From NCBI GenBank assembly GCA_949316235.1, contig OX438749.1:15764414-15828413 (forward strand): a stretch of DNA of 64,000 nucleotides, given 5' to 3'. Under the pieces are notes generated by a model that was not told the origin of the DNA, did not search any database, and saw only the letters and a list, made by a program, of their open reading frames with translations. Numbering within the stretch: the stretch's first letter is position 1; the number at the start of each line of letters is the position of its first letter. The position numbers and the translations under genes were made by a program. Positions 23,601 through 31,263 of this stretch are shown piece by piece. This stretch comes from Oegoconia quadripuncta (lineage: Eukaryota > Arthropoda > Insecta > Lepidoptera > Autostichidae).

Positions 23601-26600
23601 CATTGGCTCTCTTCTTCTTGCCTTTACCTTTTTCAACGGGTAAAGCTATGCCAGTTCTAGATTCTGCGGGAAATCATAATTAATAGTTACATATAGTAAC
23701 AACACTATGTATAGATTATAATTATCAGCCTTACACGTCCCCACTGTTAGGGCACAGCGTACTCTCAATGGGAGAGGGTATGGGTCATAATAGACCACAG
23801 GGGCCCAGTGTGGATTGGTGGATTTGTGTCAGAGTATTGGTCACCTGACAGTCAGCGTTTTGGATCCGCCCCTTAGGCCACCGCCTTAGCTCAACGAATG
23901 CCTTCAAATGAAAACAACCAGAACCGACTATTGAACAAGCATTCGGAAGCACGGAAGTAATCCTACAATTAAGCCTTACTTTGTTTGTCTGTCACAGTCT
24001 GTCATACAGCTTCAGGTGTAATATGGCGTGTTGTATGGCCCCTATGATAGCAAAAACCTCAGGGGAATTCATATACATGAAACCTCGAAGAAATGGCCTT
24101 TTTCAACATTTTATGATCCAAGTCTGCCTTAGAAATGGTATTAAATACGAGTTTGAAACTTGTTGCTTGAGCCTGCTGACGTTTCGAGTTTAGTTTACGA
24201 CCTTGCGTTCTCTGGAGGATCACCTCGTCTGTCTCACCGAGTAACTCCGAGTATAGCCCTGTCTTAGTACGTTGAGCGACCTGCTTTAGGATAATGTGAC
24301 TAATTCTAGTGCATACTCTAAAGTAAAACGTTTTCAGGAAGATATCAAGCTGCATTTCAAAGATTTATTTAGATAGATAAAAACTTCATTGCATAAATTG
24401 GTACATATACAAGAAAGAACTATTTGGCAGCATGAGTCCTATGCAGCAGTATCAGCAAAATATAAAAAGACGCTCAAGTGCGAGTAGCACTTGAACCCAG
24501 AGGCTTACGTACATAACATCACCATCGACAAACTTAAGACCCTTTTTCTTTGTTATACTATATGAATATATTTTTTTGTAAATATATACATACATATTAG
24601 ATTTAGACGACCTGTTTGGTGTAGTGGTTAGAAAAACATTAAATCAAAAATTACTATTTTTGACACTTTAGTTTTTAAGTTGGACACTAAAGTGTGCATA
24701 GAGTAAAACTAACACTCTCAAAATGACAAGACTAACACTCTCAAAATAACAAGACTAACGCTCTCAAAATAACAAGACTAACACTCTCAAAATAACAAGA
24801 CTAACACTCTCAAAATAACAAGACTAACACTCTCAAATAACAAGACTAACACTCTCAAAATAACAAGACTAACACTCTCAAAATAACAAGACTAACACTC
24901 TCAAAATAACAAGACTAACACACTCAAAATAACAAGACTAACACACTCAAAATAACAAGACTAACACTCTCAAAATAACAAGACTAACAGTCTCAAAATA
25001 ACAAGACTAACACTCTCAAAATAACAAGACTAACACTCTCAAAATAACAAGACTAACACTCTCAAAATAACAAGACTAACACTTGTTAAAAATGTAATAA
25101 GAGAAGATATGCCGTAATATTTATAGGAAAATAAAAATCAATAAAATAAAGGTTTTTGTAGTAAGTCTGTAAATTTCCGTGAAAGATTGTAGCGGGATAC
25201 TATCATAGTATGGTTTATCTTATAGAATCTAACAAGTCTGAGCCAACATATAAAATTTTAATAAAACAAATCTGAATGTATATTGTTACGTTGGAAAAAA
25301 GCCTATCTTCTACATGTGGCAAGTATCATCCAATTTTTAACATTAATTGTTCACAGACATCTGTATTGCATCATTGTTGCATCACTCGCCCCATCCCTGC
25401 GTGTTACCCTCGTAATCCTAGAATCGCACAACTCTAAGGAGGCTGGTCAAGCTGTTCACAGTCAATCTCTATAGGTTTTATAGTTTAGTTTACCTCCTCC
25501 CTCACCAAACTAATCCCATCCCAAATTCCCAACTAATATTATAAATACGAAAGTTTGTGTGTATGTAAGTATGTATGTATGCTTGTTGCGTCTTCACGCC
25601 TATATGGCTGGATGGATTTGGATGAAATTAGGATGAAAATTTTGATGAAAATATAGGCAATTTTTTTTTTACTGAACCGATTGTCATAAAATCTTCCACG
25701 CGGACGATGTCGCGGGTGGAAAGCTAGTATTATATAAATTTAGAATAAAACGATAAATACCTATTGCAGCTTGTATCCTTTTCTTGTCAGGATTTTTGAG
25801 TTTATTATAATTTGCAATGTCAGCGACGCTCTGGGCACGTTGCTTCTTAAAGAAACACTCTTCATGATGCCAATTAGGTTGCATCCCATCATGGAATGCA
25901 GACTAAAAACAATATAATTTATGAATAGGTATGTTATAAAGTACATGTTAGTAGGCAGACTTAGCATTATGGGACTTCAACATTTTAAGCCTTGGCATTA
26001 CGGATCTCACACTTTATGAAACTTTTGCATTTTGGGACTTATTACAATACATTGGCATAATGGGACTCTGACGTTTTAGTACTTTAAGGATAATTCCTAG
26101 CATCTTGGGATTAAAACCACTTCCCCTTTGCTACTTCTGCCTTCAAGTATCAATGCCTCCATGGCCATGGTGTACTGGTGTGAAGGATAAGAGCTAGTAA
26201 GTAATTAATCCCGACTTACAATGCACTTGCTGTAAGCCCTATAATAAAGTCAAATGTGTCAACTGTTACTTTGGAAGGTCACAGGTCACGAGCAATAGTA
26301 ATCCATTAATCCCTTTACTAGATGAGCTGCTTCCTCATCAATAATAATAAGGCCGGGATGGAACACTGCTTCTTAAAATACAAGAGCAATCTTAGTTTAA
26401 GGAGCAGGCCTCATTAATTGTACTTAAGTATATTTATTATGTACTCCTAACTCGCTAAGTTACTACTTGTAACTTAACCTAAGTTTGATTCAATAAACTT
26501 TTTTTATATATATAACATAGCACAAGACAATTTTTTATTCTTTCTTACGTTTGAATACCACATTGAGTGTCACAATATTTCAGACAGAGAATACAGAGAA

Positions 26601-29202
26601 TACCCAGGAAATCATGTATTATTATAATAGTATAGAACCTCTAATAAAACAATAAGGAATAACATTACAACCAACTTTTATTCATATTCACATCATTATC
26701 ATCATCAGCAACCTTAGCAGTACATAGGTATTCTAGTTATTTATTACATTTGTGTATGTTAATTTTAGACGATAGTAATAAATAACACTCCTTGTACTCA
26801 AGATTTCATTTTATTTATTTCTTGTTTTATTTTAATTCATGTATTATTTCAGGATTAAATCCAGGCACTTACTTTGACTTAGTGAAAGAAAAGGTGAATG
26901 TCGTGTCGTACCAGGAGGTTAAGCAGAGAGACGTGGTCATTATTCCATCGACAAGAGCATAGCTCTTAAATTGAAGGAAATCATTCCAGACAGACAATCA
27001 TTTGAAAGATATTATTAGAACACGAATTTACTTCAACTTACACTTAACTCACCTCACTTATGAATTATACACAAGTCCAAGAAAAATTCACACATATAAA
27101 AATTACTTTTGCTCCACCTTATTACTTGAACTTGGATAACAGCAAATAAGCGGACATAAAGTACCTGTTTTTTTTATTTTATATTTATTAAAGATGAGAA
27201 GCACTATGTGTGATGGGGGCGACTTAGATGGCATTTGGATAGAAGCTTCTAAATAATCTCCTTGGACAGTGGTGATACTTTCATATAAGCCCAAAAGACC
27301 GGCTCGCCTTACTAAATACTGGATCAGGACATATTAACCATTTAAAAAGTATAGGAAATCTTTGATTTAAACATTTGCACTTGTGAAATTGAAACATTGT
27401 GCTTGGTTACCTATCGAATTTCACTAGCTGTGTAAAAACCACAAAAACATTACGGGGCTTGCCCTATTTTGAAACCCTAGGCATGGCACTGCCCTTGGAT
27501 GTGCACTCTCTGGCTACCTTGTCAGGCTAACCATATTGAACTTATTTTTTTCTATGAAATTACTATATTACACTCAACTTCATGGATCCAACAATGACGA
27601 ATTCTGCTGCAGAATAATTTCGCCTAGCTGATTAATGTGGTCTCTGGCTACCCCTACGGGAAACAGGCGTGATATTATGTTTGTATGCATGGAATTACCC
27701 TGAGCACAGCATTGGGTCAAAATAGTGTGTGAGTTAAACACCTTACACCATCTCAACTTCCCTCTCAAACTTTCTGGTTGTCACCAAAGTCCTAATCAGC
27801 AGGGTGACTGCGAATACGCTCTTGCAATCGCCAACACATACACACTGCCATTAAAATATCTGATAAGCAAGTAAAGGATACGAAAGAAACATAAATAAAG
27901 AAATAAAAAGACATTTATTCATCCCAAAATTCACAAGATCAAATAAATATATTTTTCGGACACTTACATCATCTAGTTATCATCATTGTCATCATCTAGA
28001 GTAGTAGCTACCACTAAAGAATGTAATTAGAGAAGTTACAATAATAAGATAAAATATTATAATTAATGTAATTGAATGTAATTAAAGTAAAGATTATTCA
28101 AATAGGAAGATTTTTACTATGCTGAAGCTGAATGGTAGGTTCAATTCAATTCTTTTGAGTAATGGCTTTCCTTTTTAGGAGAATGGTAGGTTATTATTTA
28201 TAAAAGAAAAGAAAACAAAGAACTCAACAAAACAACTAGGAAACAAAATATGCTATTCTTCCCATTCTTTTTTTTTAGCGAATTTATAAACATGATTAAT
28301 ATTTTGTCTTGTTGTGTGAATACTGTAATTTAATATACGTAAATTTTAAAAAATCACGTCTAACTCTTCTAATAGTACTAAAAATAAAAAGTCAGGTGTT
28401 TGGACATATTTTGTGGTGGCTGATCAAAACTAAGTGCAGCTTCCGTGAAGCAGAAATATCTTGTGGACATGAAGAAAGAAAAGAAATCATTCATGAAAAA
28501 ACATTTGCATTTTTGGTTCAATTACAATCACCAGCGCTGATTCTACTAGCACGGAATCTGACTCTCAAGTCTCAGTCAAGTCAATCAGCAATAAGCAACC
28601 ATCTTTAGGAGATGTATAAAAAAAAAGATCTGGGGTATCAATGATTCAAGAGCAAAAAGACTATTTAACTTAATTTAAATTTTGAGATCGGTGTTACGCA
28701 CTACGGAAGTGTAGCATAAGCTAAAGATAAGGTGCAAAAAACTTTAACGAAAAATTTTCTGTTATTTTGCCTCAGTACCACTGCCAAACAAATGGGTATT
28801 CAATCACACCTGATGTTAAGTGAAGATGAGGCCGAAAAGCATACTGTCCCGGAGGCCTCATCTTATTTGGGGAACTGGCTATTTAAATCTTAAGACATTC
28901 ACATTCGACGCACGAGCACAATATAACTAGGTAAATAACAAACATTTAGGTACGTTTTATGTGCTATAACCTAATCCGGAACCGGCATGAATTTCATCAA
29001 CCTCGCTCTCGGGCTAAATAAAACAGAAAAATGATACATTTTCGCTCGTTGAGACACGACAACAATTTTCAAGGTCTTTGATGTTATTTACCTGAACCAT
29101 CACAGCAATACGAAGACTGTGTTGTTCTATCTTTTCCTTGCAACCTTTACACGCAGCTCTTCCTGATTTTGCATATTCAGCCTGGTAAGGTAGTTCTGAC
29201 AT
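11502..29202 (-). CDS. PARP1: Poly(ADP-ribose) polymerase 1, N-terminal 675 codons in 13 exons (gene runs off left edge)
   Basis: Nuclear enzyme that binds DNA breaks and makes poly(ADP-ribose) from NAD+. The 13 exons, listed separately, all have AG/GT borders and join in phase. Domains in order: zinc finger 1 (C18, C21, H50, C53), zinc finger 2 (C126, C129, H161, C164), PADR1/zinc finger 3 (C288, C291, C304, C314), BRCT (about 375-470), a Ser/Lys linker, WGR (W574-G575-R576) and the beginning of the helical regulatory domain (from about 620). Cysteine and histidine spacings match animal PARP1. The ART catalytic domain, about 330 residues in a protein of roughly 1,000, is not in the window. 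Exon 13 ends in a good donor (GTGAGA), so the rest should lie left of base 1, making intron 13 longer than 11.5 kb. Start is the ATG at 29202. Divergent from Rint1, starts 1.9 kb apart. Confidence 0.95.
11878..11897. repeat. AC microsatellite
   Basis: Ten AC/CA steps in PARP1 intron 12. Confidence 0.8.
12889..12990 (-). mobile_element. SINE-like repeat S1, partial
   Basis: Contains GCCCCTAGCGGGATTCGAAC (B box on the minus strand) and TTTTGGTATAGCAGTCAG, ending AATAGGTCGT. Same family as 20863-21105, 33706-33966 and 53829-54093. Confidence 0.75.
13151..13307 (-). CDS. PARP1: PARP1 exon 12
   Basis: Codons 567-619. [20 protein letters not shown] is the core of the WGR domain that contacts broken DNA ends. 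Acceptor TATTAG, donor GTGAGA. Confidence 0.95.
13955..14117 (-). CDS. PARP1: PARP1 exon 11
   Basis: Codons 513-567. [11 protein letters not shown], then [19 protein letters not shown], the first half of the WGR domain. Of two overlapping donors, GTAAGG at 13953-13954 keeps phase with exon 12; the earlier GTAAGA does not. Confidence 0.92.
14565..14600 (-). mobile_element. SINE-like repeat S2, tail only
   Basis: AAATATTTCGGACACATACACC is the 3' tail seen in fuller S2 copies such as 57404-57612. Confidence 0.4.
14625..15557 (+). pseudogene. Jockey/CR1-like LINE, 5'-truncated, C-terminal reverse transcriptase
   Basis: Open frame of about 300 codons antisense to PARP1 in intron 10. It has [67 protein letters not shown] and [12 protein letters not shown], the C-terminal thumb region common in jockey/CR1-type insect LINEs. 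The catalytic FADD box is missing through 5' truncation. Near 14715-14755 the frame contains an AAAGCAAAG-rich insertion before FNPKK that looks like local expansion. Toward the end, the family's usual terminus (VAGVHGRR) is read in the next frame, so there is a frameshift near 15440. The 3' tail ends AAATAAAAAAAATAAAAAA; a second copy of this tail is at 45632-45754. Confidence 0.85.
15578..15718 (-). mobile_element. SINE-like repeat S2
   Basis: Minus-strand copy: CCAAGCTTGTACTATGGATA, then a degenerate B box (GACACGAACC) and an A-box-like end (CACTACACCAACCGGTCG). Directly follows the LINE tail. Confidence 0.7.
15719..15935 (+). mobile_element. Dispersed repeat L (TAATATTATAAATG...GGCGGAAAGCTAGT)
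   Basis: Begins GCTAATATTATAAATGTGAA and ends CGAAGCCGCCGACGGAAAGTTAGT, the two ends shared by all copies of this family in the window. Probably a non-autonomous element; some lepidopteran repeats of this type have been called Lep1 Helitrons, an assignment I cannot verify here. Confidence 0.7.
16193..16301 (-). CDS. PARP1: PARP1 exon 10
   Basis: Codons 477-513. Ser/Lys-rich linker ending KLKIKG, the lead-in to WGR. Acceptor TTGTAG; the intron just upstream consists of A-rich runs that are the tail of a SINE-like repeat (16312-16482). Donor GTATTT, phase 1. Confidence 0.85.
16312..16482 (-). mobile_element. SINE-like repeat R, tail part
   Basis: Contains TCACACCTGATATTAAGTGA and GTACTGACCCGGAAACCCCA, diagnostic of repeat R (full copies at 23036-23368 and 39812-40152). 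Its A-rich end (minus strand) abuts the PARP1 exon 10 acceptor. Confidence 0.75.
16600..16656. repeat. Perfect 24-bp hairpin
   Basis: AAACCTTTAACCACCAACC and its complement form 24-base arms around a 9-base loop (16624-16632). In PARP1 intron 9, outside any exon. Confidence 0.9.
17021..17125 (-). CDS. PARP1: PARP1 exon 9
   Basis: Codons 442-476. End of BRCT (VVEESFFD) and the conserved HNIAEWGSD that follows it in PARP1. Acceptor CCACAG, donor GTAAGT. Confidence 0.9.
17476..17556 (+). repeat. GT-rich low-complexity tract
   Basis: Irregular GTGTGT/GTGGGTGT runs in PARP1 intron 8; no repeat unit beyond dinucleotides. Confidence 0.7.
17916..18135 (-). CDS. PARP1: PARP1 exon 8
   Basis: Codons 368-441. 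First part of the BRCT domain: [15 protein letters not shown], then [15 protein letters not shown]. Only this part of the longer open frame (17868-18338) is exon; flanking frame is intron. Acceptor AACAG, donor GTAATT, phase 0. Confidence 0.9.
19022..19170 (+). mobile_element. LINE-like 3' end with (TTGTA)14 tail
   Basis: CCAAATTGTACATTCTATTC through CTTCTGTTGTGCAATAAAGT, then 14 copies of TTGTA (19101-19170). The same 3' end occurs at 20224-20365 and 62360-62500. Microsatellite-tailed 3' ends are typical of some non-LTR retrotransposons; no coding part is present. Confidence 0.75.
19300..19486 (-). CDS. PARP1: PARP1 exon 7
   Basis: Codons 306-368. DISEWTKC gives the last zinc ligand (C314); then IPKEFKE and a Val/Pro-rich linker. 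Acceptor TTTTAG, donor GTGAGA, phase 2. Confidence 0.92.
19746..19848 (-). CDS. PARP1: PARP1 exon 6
   Basis: Codons 272-306. LADCMAFG and [10 protein letters not shown] give C288 and C291, YKCTG gives C304 of the third zinc-binding domain. Acceptor CTACAG, donor GTAAGT, phase 1. Confidence 0.93.
20224..20365 (+). mobile_element. LINE-like 3' end, TTGTA-tailed family
   Basis: CTTATACCCAAAGGTGGCCT, GAAGAGATCGCTTTTAGTGA and the GTTGTGCAATAAA end, with a short TTGTA tail. Same family as 19022-19170. Confidence 0.7.
20579..20724. mobile_element. 146-bp MITE with 29-bp terminal inverted repeats
   Basis: Ends AGGCCCGTATTTCAGAATG and, on the other strand, AGGCTCGTTTTTCAGAATG, both continuing TT(G/A)CTCAAGC. 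The right end also contains a 26-bp perfect palindrome (20678-20703). No coding capacity. In PARP1 intron 5. Confidence 0.8.
20863..21105 (-). mobile_element. SINE-like repeat S1
   Basis: Full-length minus copy: starts CCTTGGACATACGCACAACG, contains TGTTGTGGATACCAGATGG and GCCCCTAGCGGGATTTGAAA (B box complement), ends TTTTGGTATAGCAG. Confidence 0.75.
21449..21662 (-). CDS. PARP1: PARP1 exon 5
   Basis: Codons 200-271. A Lys/Glu-rich linker ([17 protein letters not shown]) followed by the first helices of the PADR1 region ([20 protein letters not shown]). Acceptor CGATAG, donor GTATGC. Confidence 0.9.
21735..21972 (-). mobile_element. SINE-like repeat R, diverged
   Basis: CATTTAAAAATGTCCTACC, a B-box complement (GGGAATCAAACCCGCGACC) and an A-box complement (GATTGAGCCACTGCGGCGGT). 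In PARP1 intron 4. Confidence 0.7.
22482..22675 (-). CDS. PARP1: PARP1 exon 4
   Basis: Codons 136-200. PYWYHVKCF gives H161 and C164 of zinc finger 2; [12 protein letters not shown] is the conserved tail of that finger. Acceptor TTACAG, donor GTAAGT, phase 2. Confidence 0.93.
22775..22950 (-). mobile_element. SINE-like repeat R, diverged
   Basis: Contains CCGGAACACATTACAACATT, GGGGATTAAACCCGCGACC and TTTAGCCACGGAAGCGGTT, the head of family R. In PARP1 intron 3. Confidence 0.65.
23036..23368 (-). mobile_element. SINE-like repeat R, nearly full length
   Basis: From the TTTAGCACAACGGGTTAGCA end to TCCATTGAGCCACGGTGGCG. On the minus strand the head reads as an A box (TGGCTCAATGG) and a B box (GGTTCGATCCC), so a tRNA-derived SINE is likely. 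Confidence 0.75.
23512..23663 (-). CDS. PARP1: PARP1 exon 3
   Basis: Codons 85-135. A basic linker (KGKGKKKR, 96-103, a possible nuclear signal) leads into [12 protein letters not shown], the first half of zinc finger 2 (C126, C129). Acceptor CCGCAG, donor GTAAGT. Confidence 0.93.
23724..23900. mobile_element. Dispersed repeat remnant (GGGCCCAGTGTGGATTGG family)
   Basis: GTCCCCACTGTTAGGGCACA, GGGAGAGGGTATGGGTCATA and GGGCCCAGTGTGGATTGG resemble a common lepidopteran LINE-derived repeat. No open frame. Confidence 0.5.
24607..24633 (+). mobile_element. SINE S1 head only
   Basis: GACCTGTTTGGTGTAGTGGT, the A-box end of family S1, standing alone 75 bp upstream of the minisatellite. Confidence 0.6.
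24708..25083 (+). repeat. 23-bp minisatellite, 16 copies plus a partial
   Basis: Unit ACTAACACTCTCAAAATAAC+AAG, repeated 16 times with few variants: copy 1 has a G in AATGAC, copy 3 ACGCTC, copy 6 one base short, copies 10 and 11 ACACAC, copy 13 ACAGTC. In PARP1 intron 2. No spacers, so not CRISPR-like. Confidence 0.95.
25529..25732 (+). mobile_element. Dispersed repeat L, diverged
   Basis: Begins ACTAATATTATAAATACGAA and ends GTCGCGGGTGGAAAGCTAGT. Lies about 30 bases beyond the donor of PARP1 exon 2. Confidence 0.7.
25761..25902 (-). CDS. PARP1: PARP1 exon 2
   Basis: Codons 38-85 (first base of 85). SAFHDGM then NWHHEEC supplies H50 and C53 of zinc finger 1. Acceptor TTTTAG, donor GTATTT. 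A dispersed repeat ends about 30 bases beyond its donor (25529-25732). Confidence 0.92.
25905..29091. other. PARP1 intron 1
   Basis: 3.2 kb. Holds a short copy of the TTTCCCGTAGGGGTAG repeat (27594-27690), an S2 tail (27945-28005) and an R tail (28790-28885). A run of short ACATTTTGGGACTT-like near-repeats lies at about 25965-26110. No open frame resembling a gene was seen. Confidence 0.5.
29092..29202 (-). CDS. PARP1: PARP1 exon 1
   Basis: Codons 1-37, ATG at 29202. Carries [12 protein letters not shown], the first half of zinc finger 1 (C18, C21), and ends at VMVQ before donor GTAAAT. Phase 0. Confidence 0.93.
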
Positions 29203-31131
29203 ATTTAGTGAAATTCACACTGAATTAATTAAAACACTGATTTTACGCTTCTCTTTGCAGTAAAATTGGGAAGATATTTTGTCAGCCAACGGCCAAAACA
29301 CGGTCAAACAAATCCAGCCATAGAGTAATATAATATACGGGGAAATCCAGCCAAGTGTGACCACCTGTAATACCAATCTTGCCATTCATGAGCGAAAACT
29401 GCCAAAATCAACCAGACCATGGGTACCGAATAAAAATAAGGTCGACTTATAAAATGTTACACTACCCGACTCAGCTATCTATAAAAATAAAAAAAAATTG
29501 TAATTAGTAAGTATTTATAAATATAACTGCAGATTTAAGTAATATTTTACGTTAGTAACAAATTTTTTTATTCCAGTAAGTAACCAATGCAAAACTTCTA
29601 GAATTAAGCATATTGGGCGCTATGTAGGAATAAAGAATTCAATAATTAATATTAATTATTACCGACATGACATTATGTACCTATGTACCTTCATATCAGC
29701 CACAAGATATCTTTTATTCTTTCACTTAAAGGTTCAAATAGTTTACAATAGAAATAACACAATATTTACATAATTACAAAAAAATGTATCGCGTCCAGCT
29801 CTCCCACCTGGGGCATTGTCCCCAACATAATGGCTGCATTGCCCCGCTGAATAGCTAAGCTTAATCTTTGAGCGAAAAATAGCCCGCCCTCATATCACCT
29901 GACGCCACAATTAGGTTATCAGACACCGCCTTTACGAATTTTTTGGTGTCTGAAGACCAGGGGCCCAGAGTCTCGAAGGCAAGTGAGTAGCAGATAGAAA
30001 TGCGTATTTGCGGCACTTTACTATCTGGGCGAGATCGGCAGCAGCACCAGGCTTGCGGGCAGAGCTCTGCACGTAAGACGGGGCCAAGGTGTCAACACAT
30101 GTGGCATCCCATACCAGAGAGCGGCCGAGTCGCCAAGGCACCAGAGTGCAACCGTCAGATCTCTTGCCATCCACAGATGACTTTCCCGAGGGTTCCAGGG
30201 TTGAGAGAACTGAGGCAGAAGCAAGAGACCGACGAATGAGGTCATTCAGGGTACAGTGCCTAAATACACGACCGGCACTTCTGGAGCACGAAAGGCCATG
30301 ACGACCAAGATTGTCCACTTACTTGCCACAAATGCAACGATGCGTTGAACAAACATTGGCCCCGAGCCTAAGGCAAACAGCAATACGTAGTGAACTGGGG
30401 TCCAATACCGTCCATAAATTGACAGAAGGTAACGCGTGCAACCAATGCCCGGATTCCTTCTCGGAGACTGCCAACAATCTAGCAATTTCCGAGGGGTTTG
30501 GACAATGCTGGATTAGGGCAGAATGCTTAGACTTAATAGAGACTGAATCCCAAGCACTCTGAAAACCCTTTTCAATAGGCATACTCCCATGAGGATTAGC
30601 AACACACTAAGCTGACTCCGCCTCCAGCAAGCCCGACACCCGCAAGTCAGCAAGATTAGAAACGTTGAGAATCTTGCTGATGAGGGTAGAAGTGCTGTGG
30701 ATGGTAGAGATAAAGCCCGGCAGTGCCAAATCTGAAATTGTTCGAATGCCCAAACCTCCGTATTTTACAGGAAGAACCGCATGGGCCCATGACGACGAAG
30801 TTAACTGTACATTTAAAATTTTGCATTTTGCTATGTATATAAATTATGTGCAATTATATATACCTATATAATTGCACATAATTGAATCGGTACTGCGTTT
30901 TTCTTTTGGTTTTTAATTATTGGGGTTTTTTGAGGAGTTGATAACCCTAATTTGACATTTATGGCTTTTTTGAAGTTTGACATGACAAGGCAATCGGTAA
31001 GGGTAAATTGGAATCACAGACTAATTGGAATCGAATTGGCTATTGCGGTTATTGTTTGTTGTATTTCACGTAGCTAACAATATGCGAAAAATATAAGTTG
31101 TTCTCTTGATAATACTTGTGGAACAGCAACG
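29203..31131. other. PARP1/Rint1 head-to-head intergenic region
   Basis: 1.93 kb between the two start codons. The middle is a LINE remnant (29700-30800); what remains for promoters is about 500 bp next to PARP1 and about 330 bp next to Rint1. A 19-bp-arm hairpin lies at 30842-30883. No TATA box could be assigned with confidence. A tiny upstream ORF (ATG at 31082, four codons) precedes the Rint1 start. Confidence 0.6.
29700..30800 (-). pseudogene. LINE remnant, C-terminal region, with two in-frame stops
   Basis: On the minus strand one frame runs from SSWAHAVLPVKYGGLGIR (about 30795) through ALPGFISTI, LLAVSEKESGHWLHALPS, LRLGANVCSTHRCICGK, LGRHGLSCSRSAGR and LVWDATCVDTLAPSY to 29932. It is interrupted by TAG near 30611 and TAA at 30319-30321. 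The cysteine/histidine cluster and WDATCVDTLAPS text are typical of reverse-transcriptase-associated C-termini in invertebrate LINEs. The 3' UTR seems to extend to about 29700. A dead element lying across the shared promoter region. Confidence 0.8.
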
Positions 31132-31263
31132 ATGAATGAGGACGATAAAAAAACTATTATTCAAGACCTCAACTTTAAAATCGGCGGCGATATCAACGAC
31201 CTGACGAATGCATATAAAATTGAAAATGAGTTGGTGGTGAGAAGAAAGCATCTTGAAAGCTGT
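31132..31263 (+). CDS. Rint1: Rint1 exon 1
   Basis: Codons 1-44, from ATG 31132 to HLESC. Acidic start (MNEDDKK), then helix-prone sequence. Donor GTAAGT, phase 0. Confidence 0.9.

Noticed and set aside
24708..25083. CRISPR-like array
   Set aside because: Direct tandem repeats with no spacers, in an intron of an animal gene.
30000..30562. Plus-strand ORFs between PARP1 and Rint1
   Set aside because: Antisense shadows of the LINE remnant.
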